Below are positions 33,539 to 42,372 of a DNA stretch of 64,000 bases, in pieces. The notes under the pieces are model-generated. The model saw only the letters and a program-made list of their open reading frames with translations. It was not told where the DNA came from and did not search any database. A program made the translations under genes and the position numbers. Position 1 is the first letter of the stretch. Every line of letters begins with the position of its first letter. Source of the stretch: Streptomyces sp. DG2A-72 (GTDB taxonomy: Bacteria > Actinomycetota > Actinomycetes > Streptomycetales > Streptomycetaceae); NCBI RefSeq assembly GCF_030499575.1, contig NZ_JASTLC010000001.1:8270001-8334000 (forward strand). The letters are read 5' to 3'.

Positions 33539-34480
33539 GTGACATTGGTGACCGAGGTGCGAGGGGAGGGCGCGGCGAAACGCGCGCCGAGCACCGGCCG
33601 GAAACGCCCTGCCGCCGACCATGGCGCCTGGTTCCTGGTGTTACCCGCCTTGATCCCGATCCTCCTGCTGAGCGTCGGACCGCTGCTGTACGGGATCCTG
33701 CTGGCGTTCACCGACGCCCAGTCGGGCCGCACCGAGCCCACGGAGTGGATCGGCACGCTCAACTTCCGGGATCTGCTGCACGACACGCTGTTCTGGGAGT
33801 CGTTCCGGATCGGTCTTGTCTGGGCCGTCGGCGTGACCGTGCCGCAGTTCCTGCTCGCCCTCGGTCTCGCCCTGCTGCTCAACCAGGAGCTGCGCCTGAG
33901 ATGGCTGGCCCGCGCGCTGGCGATCATCCCGTGGGCGATGCCCGAGGTGGTCGTCGGTGTCATGTGGCGGCTCGTCTACAACCCGGACGCGGGCATCCTC
34001 AACGAGACCCTGCGCGACCTGGGTCTCGGCGACGGCCGGGACTGGCTCAGCGGCCTGGCGACCGCCCTGCCCGCGGTGATCGTCGTCGGCGTCTGGGCGG
34101 GCATGCCGCAGACGACGGTCGCCCTGCTCGCCGGGCTGCAGAACACCCCGCGCGAACTCCACGAGGCGGCCACGATGGACGGCGCGGGCCCCTGGCGCCG
34201 GTTCCGTACGGTCACCTGGCCCGCCCTCAGACCGGTCGCGCTGGCGATCACCGCGCTCAACTTCATCTGGAACTTCAATGCGTTCGCGCTGGTCTATGTG
34301 CTGACCAGCGGCGGACCCGGCGGCCGCACCCGCCTGCCCATGCTGTTCGCCTACGAAGAGGCCTTCCGCTACGGGCAGTTCGGCTATGCGGCGGCGATGG
34401 GATGCGTGATGGTCGCGGTGATCTCGGTGCTCCTCGCCGTCTTCCTCGCCGGCCGTCTGAGGGGAGGACAGGACACATGA
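33539..34480 (+). CDS. sugar ABC transporter permease (MalF type), with a TTA codon
   Basis: A 313-aa carbohydrate-importer permease with an N-terminal cytoplasmic tail and about six membrane segments. The EAA loop is in ELHEAATMDGAGPWRRFRTVTWPALRP, the signature of CUT1 sugar importers. Codon 35 is TTA (33641-33643), so expression should need the bldA tRNA. A GTG start follows AAAGGGG. The stop overlaps the ATG of the next permease gene (ATGA). No ATPase is encoded nearby; Streptomyces CUT1 systems generally share the ATPase MsiK. Confidence 0.9.
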   Translation: MTLVTEVRGEGAAKRAPSTGRKRPAADHGAWFLVLPALIPILLLSVGPLLYGILLAFTDAQSGRTEPTEWIGTLNFRDLLHDTLFWESFRIGLVWAVGVTVPQFLLALGLALLLNQELRLRWLARALAIIPWAMPEVVVGVMWRLVYNPDAGILNETLRDLGLGDGRDWLSGLATALPAVIVVGVWAGMPQTTVALLAGLQNTPRELHEAATMDGAGPWRRFRTVTWPALRPVALAITALNFIWNFNAFALVYVLTSGGPGGRTRLPMLFAYEEAFRYGQFGYAAAMGCVMVAVISVLLAVFLAGRLRGGQDT

Positions 34481-35310
34481 GGACCAGCCAGGCGGCCCGC
34501 GCGGGCCAGTACGTGGCGCTGCTCGCGTATCTCGTCTTCCTCGCCTTCCCCTTCCTCTGGCTGATCTCCACAGCGTTCAAACCGCCACGCGAGCTGGGCA
34601 GTCTGCACCCCACCTGGATCCCGGAGAACCCCACCCTGGCCAACTTCCGCCAGGCCTTCGACGAACAGCCGCTGCTGCACGCCGCGTTCAACTCCCTCGT
34701 CGCAGCGCTCGGGGCCGCGGTGATCGCCGTACTGATCGCGACACCGATGGCGTACGTCATGGCCCGGCACCGCACCCGGCTCGCGAGGGCCGCGACCGGC
34801 TGGGTGGTGGTCAGTCAGGCGTTTCCGCTGGTGCTGGTGATCATCCCGCTGTTCCTGGTGCTCAAGAATCTGCGGCTGATCAACTCCGTGCCCGGACTGG
34901 TCCTGGTGTACGTGGTGTGGGCGCTGCCGTTCGCGCTGTGGATGCTCGTGGGGTACGTACGCGCGGTGCCCGCCGAGTTGGAGGAGGCGGCGGCCGTCGA
35001 CGGCGCCGGGCGGCTGCGCACCCTCGTCTCGGTGATCGCGCCGTTGCTCGCGCCGGGGATCGTGGCGACGGCGCTGTTCGCGTTCATCACCGCGTGGAAC
35101 GAGTTCTTCTTCGCGCTGGTGCTGCTCAAGACACCGGAGAAACAGACGCTGCCGGTCGTGCTCACCCACTTCATCGGCGCGGAGGGCGTCGCCGACCTCG
35201 GCCCGCTCGCCGCCGCCGCGTTCCTCGCCACCCTGCCTTCGCTGGTCGTCTTCGCGATCATCCAGCGACGGATCACGGGCGGCATGCTCGCCGGGGCGGT
35301 GAAGAGCTGA
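34477..35310 (+). CDS. sugar ABC transporter permease (MalG type)
   Basis: A 277-aa permease from ATG 34477, overlapping the preceding stop by 4 bp, with the EAA loop ELEEAAAVDGAGRLRTLVSVIAPLLAPG. It pairs with the MalF-type protein to form the channel. It ends with TGATG, sharing one base with the start of the binding-protein gene, so all three genes are coupled. The order permease-permease-binding protein is reversed from the more common order. Confidence 0.9.
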   Translation: MRTSQAARAGQYVALLAYLVFLAFPFLWLISTAFKPPRELGSLHPTWIPENPTLANFRQAFDEQPLLHAAFNSLVAALGAAVIAVLIATPMAYVMARHRTRLARAATGWVVVSQAFPLVLVIIPLFLVLKNLRLINSVPGLVLVYVVWALPFALWMLVGYVRAVPAELEEAAAVDGAGRLRTLVSVIAPLLAPGIVATALFAFITAWNEFFFALVLLKTPEKQTLPVVLTHFIGAEGVADLGPLAAAAFLATLPSLVVFAIIQRRITGGMLAGAVKS

Positions 35311-36614
35311 TGCGCACCCCCTGGAGCGGTCTGCGGCCCCGATGGATCCCGGCCCTGGCGCTGGCCCTCACCCTGCTGCTCGCCGGCTGCACCAACGACG
35401 ACGTGGCCGAGGACGGCCGTATCACTCTGCGCTTCCAGTCCCTCGCCTGGCAGGAGGAGTCCGTCGCCGCCAACAAGGAGCTGGTGGCGCAGTGGAACGC
35501 GTCCCATCCCGAGGTCAAGGTCGAGTATGTGCAGGGGAGTTGGGACAGCGTCCACGACCAGCTGCTGACCTCCTTCGAGGGCGGTGAGGCGCCGGACATC
35601 ATCCACGACGCCTCGGACGACCTCGCGGACTTCGCGTACGGCGGCTATCTGGCCGACCTCACCGACCTGCTGCCGCAGCGGCTGAAGTCCGACATCCCGC
35701 AGCGCAGTTGGCGCACGACGACCTTCGGGGACGGGATCTACGGCGTGCCGTTCCTCCAGGAGCCCCGCGTGCTCATCGCCAACGCCACCTGGCTGAAGGA
35801 GTCCGGGGTGCGGATCCCCACGCCCGAAAACCCCTGGAGCTGGGCCGAGTTCTGGAAGGTCACCGAGGAGCTGAGCGGCGACGGGAAGTACGGCGTGGCC
35901 TGGCCGCTCAAGGAGCCCGTCTCCGCCACGCTCAACCTGTCCCTGTCCACCGGAGGACAGCTGTTCCACCGGAACCAGGACGGCAAGGTCACCATCCGCT
36001 TCGGGGCGGCCGACCAGGTGGTGCCCGACACCATTCATGACCAGGTCAACACCGACCGCAGCGCCTCGCCCACGACCCTCGGCAGCGGCGGCTCGGACAC
36101 CCTGCCGGGATTCTTCGGCGGGAAGTACGCGATGGTCCCGCTCGGCTTCTCGTACCGCCAGCAGATCGTGCAGCAGGCTCCCAAGGGCTTCGACTGGCAG
36201 GTGCTGCCCGCCCCCGCCGGGGCCGACGGGCTCGCCCAGGGAGTCAGCCCGCAGACGCTGTCGGTCGCGGAGGACAGCCCGCACAAGAAGGAGGCCGCCG
36301 AGTTCATCGACTTCCTGCTCCGGCCGGAGAACATGGTCCGGCTGGCGCTGGGCGACTGGATGCTCCCCACCGGCACACAGGCACTGAAGCACCCCGCCCT
36401 GCACACGGCCGAGCACGACTGGGCCACCGGCACCGCCCTCGCCGCCCAGCTGCGCTCGGCACCCGCGCAGTCCGTCCGCGGCTATCCCGAGTGGAAGGAC
36501 AAGGTGGCCACCCCGGCGTTCCAGGAGTACTACAGCGGGGCGGTCGACCTCGACGACCTGCGCAGACGCCTGGAGGAAGACGGCAATCTGGTGCTGGCGC
36601 GCTACCAACGCTGA
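35310..36614 (+). CDS. sugar ABC transporter substrate-binding lipoprotein
   Basis: A 434-aa family-1 solute-binding lipoprotein with lipobox LLLAGC (acylated Cys near residue 28). The domain includes NKELVAQWNASHPEVKVEY and the EAPDIIHDASDDLADFA block typical of CUT1 binders. The ligand is unknown; no glycoside hydrolase or LacI/ROK regulator is adjacent to hint at it. Translation is coupled to the permease gene, and the whole operon depends on the upstream TTA codon. Confidence 0.9.
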   Translation: MRTPWSGLRPRWIPALALALTLLLAGCTNDDVAEDGRITLRFQSLAWQEESVAANKELVAQWNASHPEVKVEYVQGSWDSVHDQLLTSFEGGEAPDIIHDASDDLADFAYGGYLADLTDLLPQRLKSDIPQRSWRTTTFGDGIYGVPFLQEPRVLIANATWLKESGVRIPTPENPWSWAEFWKVTEELSGDGKYGVAWPLKEPVSATLNLSLSTGGQLFHRNQDGKVTIRFGAADQVVPDTIHDQVNTDRSASPTTLGSGGSDTLPGFFGGKYAMVPLGFSYRQQIVQQAPKGFDWQVLPAPAGADGLAQGVSPQTLSVAEDSPHKKEAAEFIDFLLRPENMVRLALGDWMLPTGTQALKHPALHTAEHDWATGTALAAQLRSAPAQSVRGYPEWKDKVATPAFQEYYSGAVDLDDLRRRLEEDGNLVLARYQR

Positions 36615-36631
36615 CAGCCCGCCCATTCCGG

Positions 36632-36661
36632 TTGCACGAGACGTCTCGTCTCGCGTACTGT
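36632..36661 (+). promoter_or_regulatory. leaderless promoter with palindromic operator before mgt
   Basis: TTGCAC (36632-36637) and TACTGT (36656-36661) are spaced 18 bp, and ATG 36669 lies 7 nt after the -10, with no ribosome binding site. The perfect 14-bp palindrome ACGAGACGTCTCGT (36636-36649) fills the spacer, a position suited to TetR-type repression. Confidence 0.6.
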
Positions 36662-36668
36662 CTCTCGC

Positions 36669-37868
36669 ATGACCACACCCGCCCACATCGCCATGTTCTC
36701 CATCGCCGCCCACGGCCACGTGAACCCGAGCCTCGAAGTGATCCGCGAGCTCGTCGCGCGCGGGCACCGGGTGACGTACGCGATCCCTCCGGTGTTCGCG
36801 GAGAAGGTCGCCGAGACCGGCGCCGAGCCCAAGCTGTGGAACTCGACGCTGCCCTCGCCCGACGACGATCCGGAGAAGTGGGGGAGCACCCTGCTGGACC
36901 ATGTCGAGCCGTTCCTCGACGACGCGATCCAGGCGCTGCCCCAGCTGATCGCCGCGTACGAGGGCGACGAGCCGGACCTCGTGCTCCAGGACATCACCGC
37001 CTACCCGGCCCGCGTCCTGGCCCGCCGTTGGGGCGTGCCCGCGATCTCGCTCTCCCCGAACCTCGTCGCCTGGGAGGGCTATGAGCAGGAGGTCGCCGAG
37101 CCCATGTGGGAGGAGCCGAAGAAGACCGAGCGCGGGCGTGCCTACTACGCCAAGTTCCACAACTGGCTGCAGGAGAACGGGATCACCGAGCACCCCGACC
37201 CCTTCGTCGGCCGCCCCGCCCGCTCCCTGGTCCTCATCCCGAAGGCCCTCCAGCCCAACGCCGACCGGGTCGACGAGAACGTGTACACATTCGTCGGCGC
37301 CTGCCAGGGCGACCGCTCTCACGAGGGCGACTGGCAGCGGCCGGCCGGCGCCGAGAAGGTGGTCCTGGTGTCGCTGGGGTCCTCCTTCACCAAGCATCCC
37401 GGTTTCTATCGCGAGTGCGTCAAGGCGTTCGGCGAGCTGCCTGGCTGGAACCTGGTGCTGCAGATCGGCAGGCACGTGGACCCCGCCGAGCTGGGCACCG
37501 TACCGGACAACGTCGAAGTACGGTCCTGGATCCCGCAGTTGGCGGTCCTCAAGCAGGCCGACCTGTTCGTCACCCACGCCGGGGCGGGCGGCAGCCAGGA
37601 GGGAATGGCGACCGCCACGCCGATGATCGCCGTACCGCAGATGGTGGACCAGTTCGGCAACGCGGACATGCTCCAGGCGCTCGGTGTGGCCCGTCACCTT
37701 CCCATGGAGGAGGCGACCGCCGAAGCGCTGCGCACCGCAGCCCTCGCGCTCGTCGACGACCCCGAAGTCGCCCGGCGGCTGCGGGGCGTGCTGGCCGAGA
37801 TGGCCCAGGAGGGCGGCACGCGGCGGGCGGCGGACCTCATCGAGGCGGAGCTGCCCCGGAAGAAGTGA
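36669..37868 (+). CDS. mgt: macrolide glycosyltransferase (Mgt/OleD family)
   Basis: A 399-aa GT1 enzyme. It is strongly OleD/Mgt-like throughout: N-terminus [20 protein letters not shown] with the catalytic His, and the donor-binding block [20 protein letters not shown] followed by DQFGNADML. These enzymes inactivate macrolides by transferring glucose from UDP-glucose to the desosamine 2'-OH and also glycosylate many phenolics. The palindromic operator overlapping its promoter suggests induction by a drug. No macrolide synthesis genes are in the window, so a resistance or detoxification role is more likely than self-protection. Confidence 0.93.
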   Translation: MTTPAHIAMFSIAAHGHVNPSLEVIRELVARGHRVTYAIPPVFAEKVAETGAEPKLWNSTLPSPDDDPEKWGSTLLDHVEPFLDDAIQALPQLIAAYEGDEPDLVLQDITAYPARVLARRWGVPAISLSPNLVAWEGYEQEVAEPMWEEPKKTERGRAYYAKFHNWLQENGITEHPDPFVGRPARSLVLIPKALQPNADRVDENVYTFVGACQGDRSHEGDWQRPAGAEKVVLVSLGSSFTKHPGFYRECVKAFGELPGWNLVLQIGRHVDPAELGTVPDNVEVRSWIPQLAVLKQADLFVTHAGAGGSQEGMATATPMIAVPQMVDQFGNADMLQALGVARHLPMEEATAEALRTAALALVDDPEVARRLRGVLAEMAQEGGTRRAADLIEAELPRKK

Positions 37869-37874
37869 GCAGGA

Positions 37875-37911
37875 GAGGGCCCGTTGGCTCCCCTGTAGCC
37901 AACGGGCCCTC
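37875..37911. terminator. strong hairpin between convergent mgt and MMPL genes
   Basis: Perfect 15-bp arms GAGGGCCCGTTGGCT and AGCCAACGGGCCCTC with a 7-nt loop, in the 57-bp gap between convergent stops. It can serve both strands. Confidence 0.85.
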
Positions 37912-37925
37912 CGCTCGGGGTGAGG

Positions 37926-40181
37926 TCAGACCCTCACCGGCTCACCCTCGTCGTCCCGCGACGGCGTTCCCCGCGTCACGGCCTCGGGCGCCTCGTCGTG
38001 CGTGAGGTCCGGCATCCGGTTCAGCCACTTCGGCAGATACCAGTTGCGCTCGCCCAGCAGCGCCATCACCGCCGGGAGCAGCACGCCCCGGATGATCGTC
38101 GCGTCGATGAGCACCGCGGCCGCGAGGCCCACGCCCATCTGCTTCATGGACTGCATCGACAGCGTCCCGAAGATCGCGAACACGGCGACCATGATGACCG
38201 CGGCGCTGGTGACGACACCGGCCGTGGTGACCACACCGTGCGTGATCGCGTCCTTCGTCGTCCGGCCGCGCAGTCGCGCCTCGCGGATTCGCGAGACCAC
38301 GAACACGTGGTAGTCCATCGACAGGCCGAAAAGGATCACGAAGAGGAACAGCGGCAGCCAGGTGATGATGGCGCCGACGCCCTCCGCGCCCACCAGGGAC
38401 GCGCCCCAGCCGTGCTGGAAGACGGCGACGAGGATGCCGTACGCCGCACCCACCGACAGCAGGTTCAGCACGATCGAGGTGATCGCGATGGTCAGCGAGC
38501 GGAAGCACAGCAGCATCAGCAGGAAGGCGAAGACCACGACGAACGCGAAGACCGGGACGACCGCTCCGGCCAGCTGGTCGTTGAAGTCCTTCGAGCCGGC
38601 GACCTGTCCGGTGATCGGCGCCTCGACGCCGTCGACCTTCCCGAGCGTGGCCGGCCGTACCTCGTCGCGCAGCTTGTCCAGGCTCGCGCCCGCCTTGTCC
38701 AGGTCGGAGCCGCCGACCAGCGGGACGTAGACGAAGGCGACGTTCTGCGCGTCGTGCAGCTTGATGTCCACCGGGCCGCGCGAGGCACCCGAACTGATCG
38801 CCTGCTCACGGAAGTCCGTGAGCGCGGCCTGCACCTGGGGAGCGTTGATGTCGTCGGCCTTGACGACCACCTCGGCCGGCTCGGAGCCGCCGGGGAAGGC
38901 GTCGTTGACGCGGTTGTACGTCTGCACGATCGGCAGCGAGTCGCCGAACTCCTGGTCCAGTGTGAGGTTCTGCGTCTTCATGCCCACCGCCGGAGCCGCG
39001 ATCGCCAGCAGTACACCGGCCGCCACGACGACGGAGGCGAGGGGCTTCGCGAGCACGCCCTTGAGGACGGCGGTCCAGAACCGGCTCTCCGAGCCGCCAC
39101 CCTTGCGCTGACGGCGGCGCAGGAACGGAATCCGCCCCTTCTCCACCCGCGAGCCGAGCAGTGACAGCAGCGCGGGCAGGACGGTCACGGAGCCGACCAT
39201 GGCGACGGCCACGACCATCAGCGAGGCCAGGCCCATCGCCTCGAACTCGGCGAGCCCGGTGAACAGCATGCCCGCCATCGCCACGCACACCGTGACACCC
39301 GAGACGATGATCGCGCGCCCACTGGTGGCGGCGGCCACCCGCAGCGCGGTCTGCGCGTCCCGGCCGGCCTCCCGCTCCTCGCGCTCGCGGCGCAGATAGA
39401 ACAGGCAGTAGTCGACGCCCACGGCCAGACCGACCAGCAGCATCACGGAGTTGGCGGTCTCACTCATCGGCATCACATGGCTGACGATGCCCATCAGGCC
39501 CATCGTCGCCATGATCGCGGTGATCGCCAGCAGTACCGGCAGCAGCGCCGCGACCAGCGCGCCGAAGGCGATCAGCAGAATGCCGAGGGCCACCGGCACC
39601 GCCGAGAACTCGGCCTTCTTGAAGTCGTCCCCGAACGCGTCGTCGAACGTCTTCATCATGCTGGCGGAGCCGATCTCCTCGATCCGCAGCGCCCCATGGT
39701 CCTTCTGAACGTCCTCGACGGCCTTCAGGACCGGCTCGACCCGCTCGCCCGCGGTCTCCGCGTCCCCGCGCATGTCGAACTGCACGAGCGCGCTGCGGCC
39801 GTCCTTCGAGATCGTGTCGGTCTCGTACGGCGACGTCACGTCCGTGACCTCACCGGTTCCCTCGACCGCCTTGACCACGGACTCGACCGCGGCCCGGAAG
39901 TCGGCGTCCGTGGCCTTGACGCCGCCGTCCTTCGACTGGATCAGGACGGTCTCACCGGCCGGCTCGTCGATCCCGGCGTCCTCGATGATCGTGGCGGCGG
40001 TGTGTGTCTCGCCCTTGAGCTGGTCGCTGTCCTTGACGTCGACCCGGCCCGCGGCCGACCCGAGCCCCATCGCCAGGACGACGAACAGCACCCAGATACC
40101 GACGGCAGCCCATCGGTGCCGGGCGCTCCAGCCGCCTGCCCGGGCGGCGATGCCCCGCACCCGTATATCTCCGTTCCCCAT
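37926..40181 (-). CDS. MMPL/RND-family membrane transporter
   Basis: A 751-aa exporter with two repeats of one helix, an extracytoplasmic loop and a group of five helices. Each repeat carries the proton-relay motif: GVDYCLFYLRRERE in the first half and GLSMDYHVFVVSRIREA in the second. The family exports lipids, siderophores, antibiotics or polyketides. The ATG has GAGGGGG upstream. No regulator or biosynthetic gene is adjacent, so the substrate is unknown. The C-terminal tail after the last helix is short and acidic. Confidence 0.92.
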   Translation of the reverse strand: MGNGDIRVRGIAARAGGWSARHRWAAVGIWVLFVVLAMGLGSAAGRVDVKDSDQLKGETHTAATIIEDAGIDEPAGETVLIQSKDGGVKATDADFRAAVESVVKAVEGTGEVTDVTSPYETDTISKDGRSALVQFDMRGDAETAGERVEPVLKAVEDVQKDHGALRIEEIGSASMMKTFDDAFGDDFKKAEFSAVPVALGILLIAFGALVAALLPVLLAITAIMATMGLMGIVSHVMPMSETANSVMLLVGLAVGVDYCLFYLRREREEREAGRDAQTALRVAAATSGRAIIVSGVTVCVAMAGMLFTGLAEFEAMGLASLMVVAVAMVGSVTVLPALLSLLGSRVEKGRIPFLRRRQRKGGGSESRFWTAVLKGVLAKPLASVVVAAGVLLAIAAPAVGMKTQNLTLDQEFGDSLPIVQTYNRVNDAFPGGSEPAEVVVKADDINAPQVQAALTDFREQAISSGASRGPVDIKLHDAQNVAFVYVPLVGGSDLDKAGASLDKLRDEVRPATLGKVDGVEAPITGQVAGSKDFNDQLAGAVVPVFAFVVVFAFLLMLLCFRSLTIAITSIVLNLLSVGAAYGILVAVFQHGWGASLVGAEGVGAIITWLPLFLFVILFGLSMDYHVFVVSRIREARLRGRTTKDAITHGVVTTAGVVTSAAVIMVAVFAIFGTLSMQSMKQMGVGLAAAVLIDATIIRGVLLPAVMALLGERNWYLPKWLNRMPDLTHDEAPEAVTRGTPSRDDEGEPVRV

Positions 40182-40525
40182 GACGGGCTTGCCCCCTCGT
40201 CAGCGGTGCCGGCCCCCTGCCGTCACCTTTCGTTTCGAAGGTATGGGCCGGATAAAGCCATCTCGTCGTGCTGCCCGGTGAGGTGTCCTGGCTGCGACTC
40301 ATCCCCTTGGACCCCGAGGTCTCACCACTGGGGAGGACCGTGGTCCCTTACATCTACCCGGAGTTCTCGGGGGCGGGGACCAGGGTGCCCGGGACGCCGG
40401 CAGAGCGTCCCACTTGTCCTTACAAGCGCATTACTCAAGGTTGTTGAATAAGTCACAGGTGCCTGGAGTCGTTGATCCGCACGCCGTCGATCGGCCAGAG
40501 TTTCCCGGAGTCCGCCCCTGCGGAC
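40182..40525. other. long intergenic region between divergent MMPL and DUF1697 genes
   Basis: No convincing ORF was found. It holds the MMPL promoter, with a weak symmetric ACCTT/AAGGT pair at 40225-40242, and an AT-richer stretch at 40416-40456 that could hold another promoter. Together with the strong hairpin at 40526-40564 this might mark a small unannotated transcript. Confidence 0.4.
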
Positions 40526-40564
40526 GCGGCCGTCGTGCCCACCCCCACGGGGCACGACGGCCGC
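40526..40564. terminator. isolated strong hairpin just upstream of the DUF1697 gene
   Basis: Perfect 15-bp arms GCGGCCGTCGTGCCC and GGGCACGACGGCCGC with a 9-nt loop. It ends 13 bp before ATG 40578 and no annotated gene runs into it, so it may end an unannotated rightward transcript. Confidence 0.6.
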
Positions 40565-40577
40565 ATAAGCTGGGCGG

Positions 40578-41132
40578 ATGACGACGTATGCGGCGCTGCT
40601 GCGCGGAATCAACGTGGGGGGCAGCAGGAAGGTCGCGATGGCCGAGCTGCGCACGCTCATGGAGGGCCTCGGCTACGACGGCGTACGCACCTATCTCCAG
40701 AGCGGCCAGGCCGTGTTCTCCAGCGGCCACGGCGACGCGGAATCCCTCGCCGCGGAGCTGACGCGGGCGATCGAGAAGCACTTCGGCTTCGGCGTCGACG
40801 TGATCGTGCGCGACCACGCCTATCTGAAGGCGGTCGCCGAGGCCTGTCCGTTCCCGGCCGCCGACCTCGAGGCCAAACAGCTGCACGTCACCTACTTCTC
40901 CGCGCCAGTCGACCCCGACCGCTTCGCCGAGATCGACCAGGCCGCCTATCTCCCCGAGGAGTTCCGGCTCGGCGACCGCGCGCTGTACCTGTACGTGCCG
41001 AACGGCCTCGGGCGCTCCAAGCTCGCCGAAATTCTGTCGCGCCCCCGGTTCAACAAGGGTTTGATCGCCACCAGCCGCAACTGGAACACCGTCGTCAAAC
41101 TCGTGGAAATGACTCGTGGAAATGACCAGTGA
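40578..41132 (+). CDS. DUF1697 family protein
   Basis: A 184-aa protein matching DUF1697 (TTYAALLRGINVGGSRKVAMAELR start; TSRNWNTVVKLVEM end), a widespread cytoplasmic family of unknown function. TAAGCT at 40566-40571 sits at -10 distance and there is no ribosome binding site, so the mRNA is probably leaderless. It overlaps the next gene by 4 bp (GTGA), so the two are coupled. Confidence 0.88.
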   Translation: MTTYAALLRGINVGGSRKVAMAELRTLMEGLGYDGVRTYLQSGQAVFSSGHGDAESLAAELTRAIEKHFGFGVDVIVRDHAYLKAVAEACPFPAADLEAKQLHVTYFSAPVDPDRFAEIDQAAYLPEEFRLGDRALYLYVPNGLGRSKLAEILSRPRFNKGLIATSRNWNTVVKLVEMTRGNDQ

Positions 41133-41503
41133 CTGAGAACGATTCCGTCGTGAACGTGGCCATCGAGGGCGAGTTGAGGCTGCTTGACCCGGAAGTCCGC
41201 CGCTCGCCCGAACTGCTCGGGGCACTGCTGCACCCCGACTTCCACGAGTTCGGCGCTTCCGGCCGGGTCTGGGACCGGGCCTCGGTCATCGCCTCGCCGG
41301 CCGCGACGACCGAGCCCGGCGCCCGGCCGATCGGCACCTCTCGTATGAAGGGCGTCCAGCTCGCGCCCGACCTCGTCCACCTCACCTTCGACACGGACAA
41401 CAACGGCCGCCGCGCACACCGCAGTTCCCTGTGGCGGCTCACCCACAGGGGCTGGCTGCTCTACTTCCACCAGGGGACACCGTTCAGCGCCGAGGAAGGC
41501 TGA
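41129..41503 (+). CDS. DUF4440 (NTF2-like) protein
   Basis: A 124-aa single-domain protein of the SnoaL/NTF2-like DUF4440 type (AIEGELRLLDPEVRRSPELLGALLHPDFHEFGASGRVW). The fold is a small cone that binds hydrophobic ligands, and some members are enzymes. The GTG start overlaps the DUF1697 stop. No function can be assigned. Confidence 0.8.
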   Translation: MTENDSVVNVAIEGELRLLDPEVRRSPELLGALLHPDFHEFGASGRVWDRASVIASPAATTEPGARPIGTSRMKGVQLAPDLVHLTFDTDNNGRRAHRSSLWRLTHRGWLLYFHQGTPFSAEEG

Positions 41504-41647
41504 CGTTCCGCACGCCAGATCGCGGCGGACGTTGGCCCGTACGAACCACAGACCCGTATACCTCGGCGAGCCGCCAACTCCCGTCCGGAGCGGGATCGTT
41601 GGTCGAATCGCTCCCCATGCGGGCGGCGGAGTTGGCACGGTAGGACC

Positions 41648-42190
41648 ATGACAAGCACAGACCGGGACCCTGCGGAAGCCACGAGCTCCATTGAAGCGAC
41701 AGTCTCCCCCGACGCCACCGACTCCCCGTACACGGCGCACTCCCCCTACCCGGCGAACCTCCCTTACGCCCCGAACTCCTCCCACATGACGACCTCCCCT
41801 GACGCGACGACCTCCTCTGATCACACGACGGCCGCCTCACCTGACACGACCGCCACGACTGACACGACCGCCACGACCGGAAATCCCCCCGGAGGTCCCG
41901 CGGCCGGACACCCGACAGGTCCCGCGGGCCGCGTGAGCGCCCCGCAGGCCATGCGCGGTGCAGTGGTCCAGCTCGCCGAGCTGCTCGGCACCACCCCGGA
42001 GGCCGTCTCCGCCCTCCGGCCGGCTCAGGACGGCTGGACGGCCGACGTGGAGGTCGTGGAGCTGGAGCGGGTCCCCGACACCATGACCGTCATGGCGACC
42101 TACCGGGTCACCCTGGACCTCCAGGGCCAACTCCTCGGCTACGAGCGGATACGCCGTTACGCCCGCGGCCAACTCGACCGAGGCCGCTAG
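41648..42190 (+). CDS. gvpO: gas vesicle protein GvpO with a long low-complexity N-terminus
   Basis: A 180-aa protein. The C-terminal 85 residues are the conserved GvpO domain (AVVQLAELLGTTPEAVSALRPA, then MTVMATYRVTLDLQGQLLGYERIRRYARGQ). The first 95 residues are Thr/Ser/Asp/Pro-rich; an 18-bp perfect tandem repeat (41842-41877) encodes DTTATT twice. An inverted repeat, GCCAACTCC (41573-41581) with GGAGTTGGC (41628-41636), flanks the 5' region. First gene of the gvp operon; GvpO is required for gas vesicle formation in several archaea and bacteria. The true start could be later, for example at Met102 near 41951. Confidence 0.85.
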   Translation: MTSTDRDPAEATSSIEATVSPDATDSPYTAHSPYPANLPYAPNSSHMTTSPDATTSSDHTTAASPDTTATTDTTATTGNPPGGPAAGHPTGPAGRVSAPQAMRGAVVQLAELLGTTPEAVSALRPAQDGWTADVEVVELERVPDTMTVMATYRVTLDLQGQLLGYERIRRYARGQLDRGR

Positions 42191-42372
42191 ACCTTCACGT
42201 TCCCTCCCGCAATTGTTCGCGTTCTCGCCGTGAACGTGGCCGCTGTCGCACCCGTACCCCATAGCGGCACGGTGCCCGTCCGTTGCCGCGCCGTACCGAC
42301 CAGGTGCGGCGTCACAGCGCAACCGGCAACCGGTGCCGTCCCGAGAACGGAGTCCAGCGAGAGGAACCGTAC
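42191..42372. promoter_or_regulatory. 182-bp region upstream of gvpA
   Basis: An unusually long gap within an otherwise overlapping operon, with no ORF. It contains the inverted repeat CACGTTC/GAACGTG (42196-42202 and 42232-42238). A separate gvpA promoter or mRNA processing region is likely, since the shell protein is needed in excess. Confidence 0.45.

Noticed and set aside
36669..40181. Antibiotic export-resistance cassette (glycosyltransferase plus MMPL transporter)
   Set aside because: The two genes are convergent and separated by a strong terminator, with separate promoters; no evidence of joint function.
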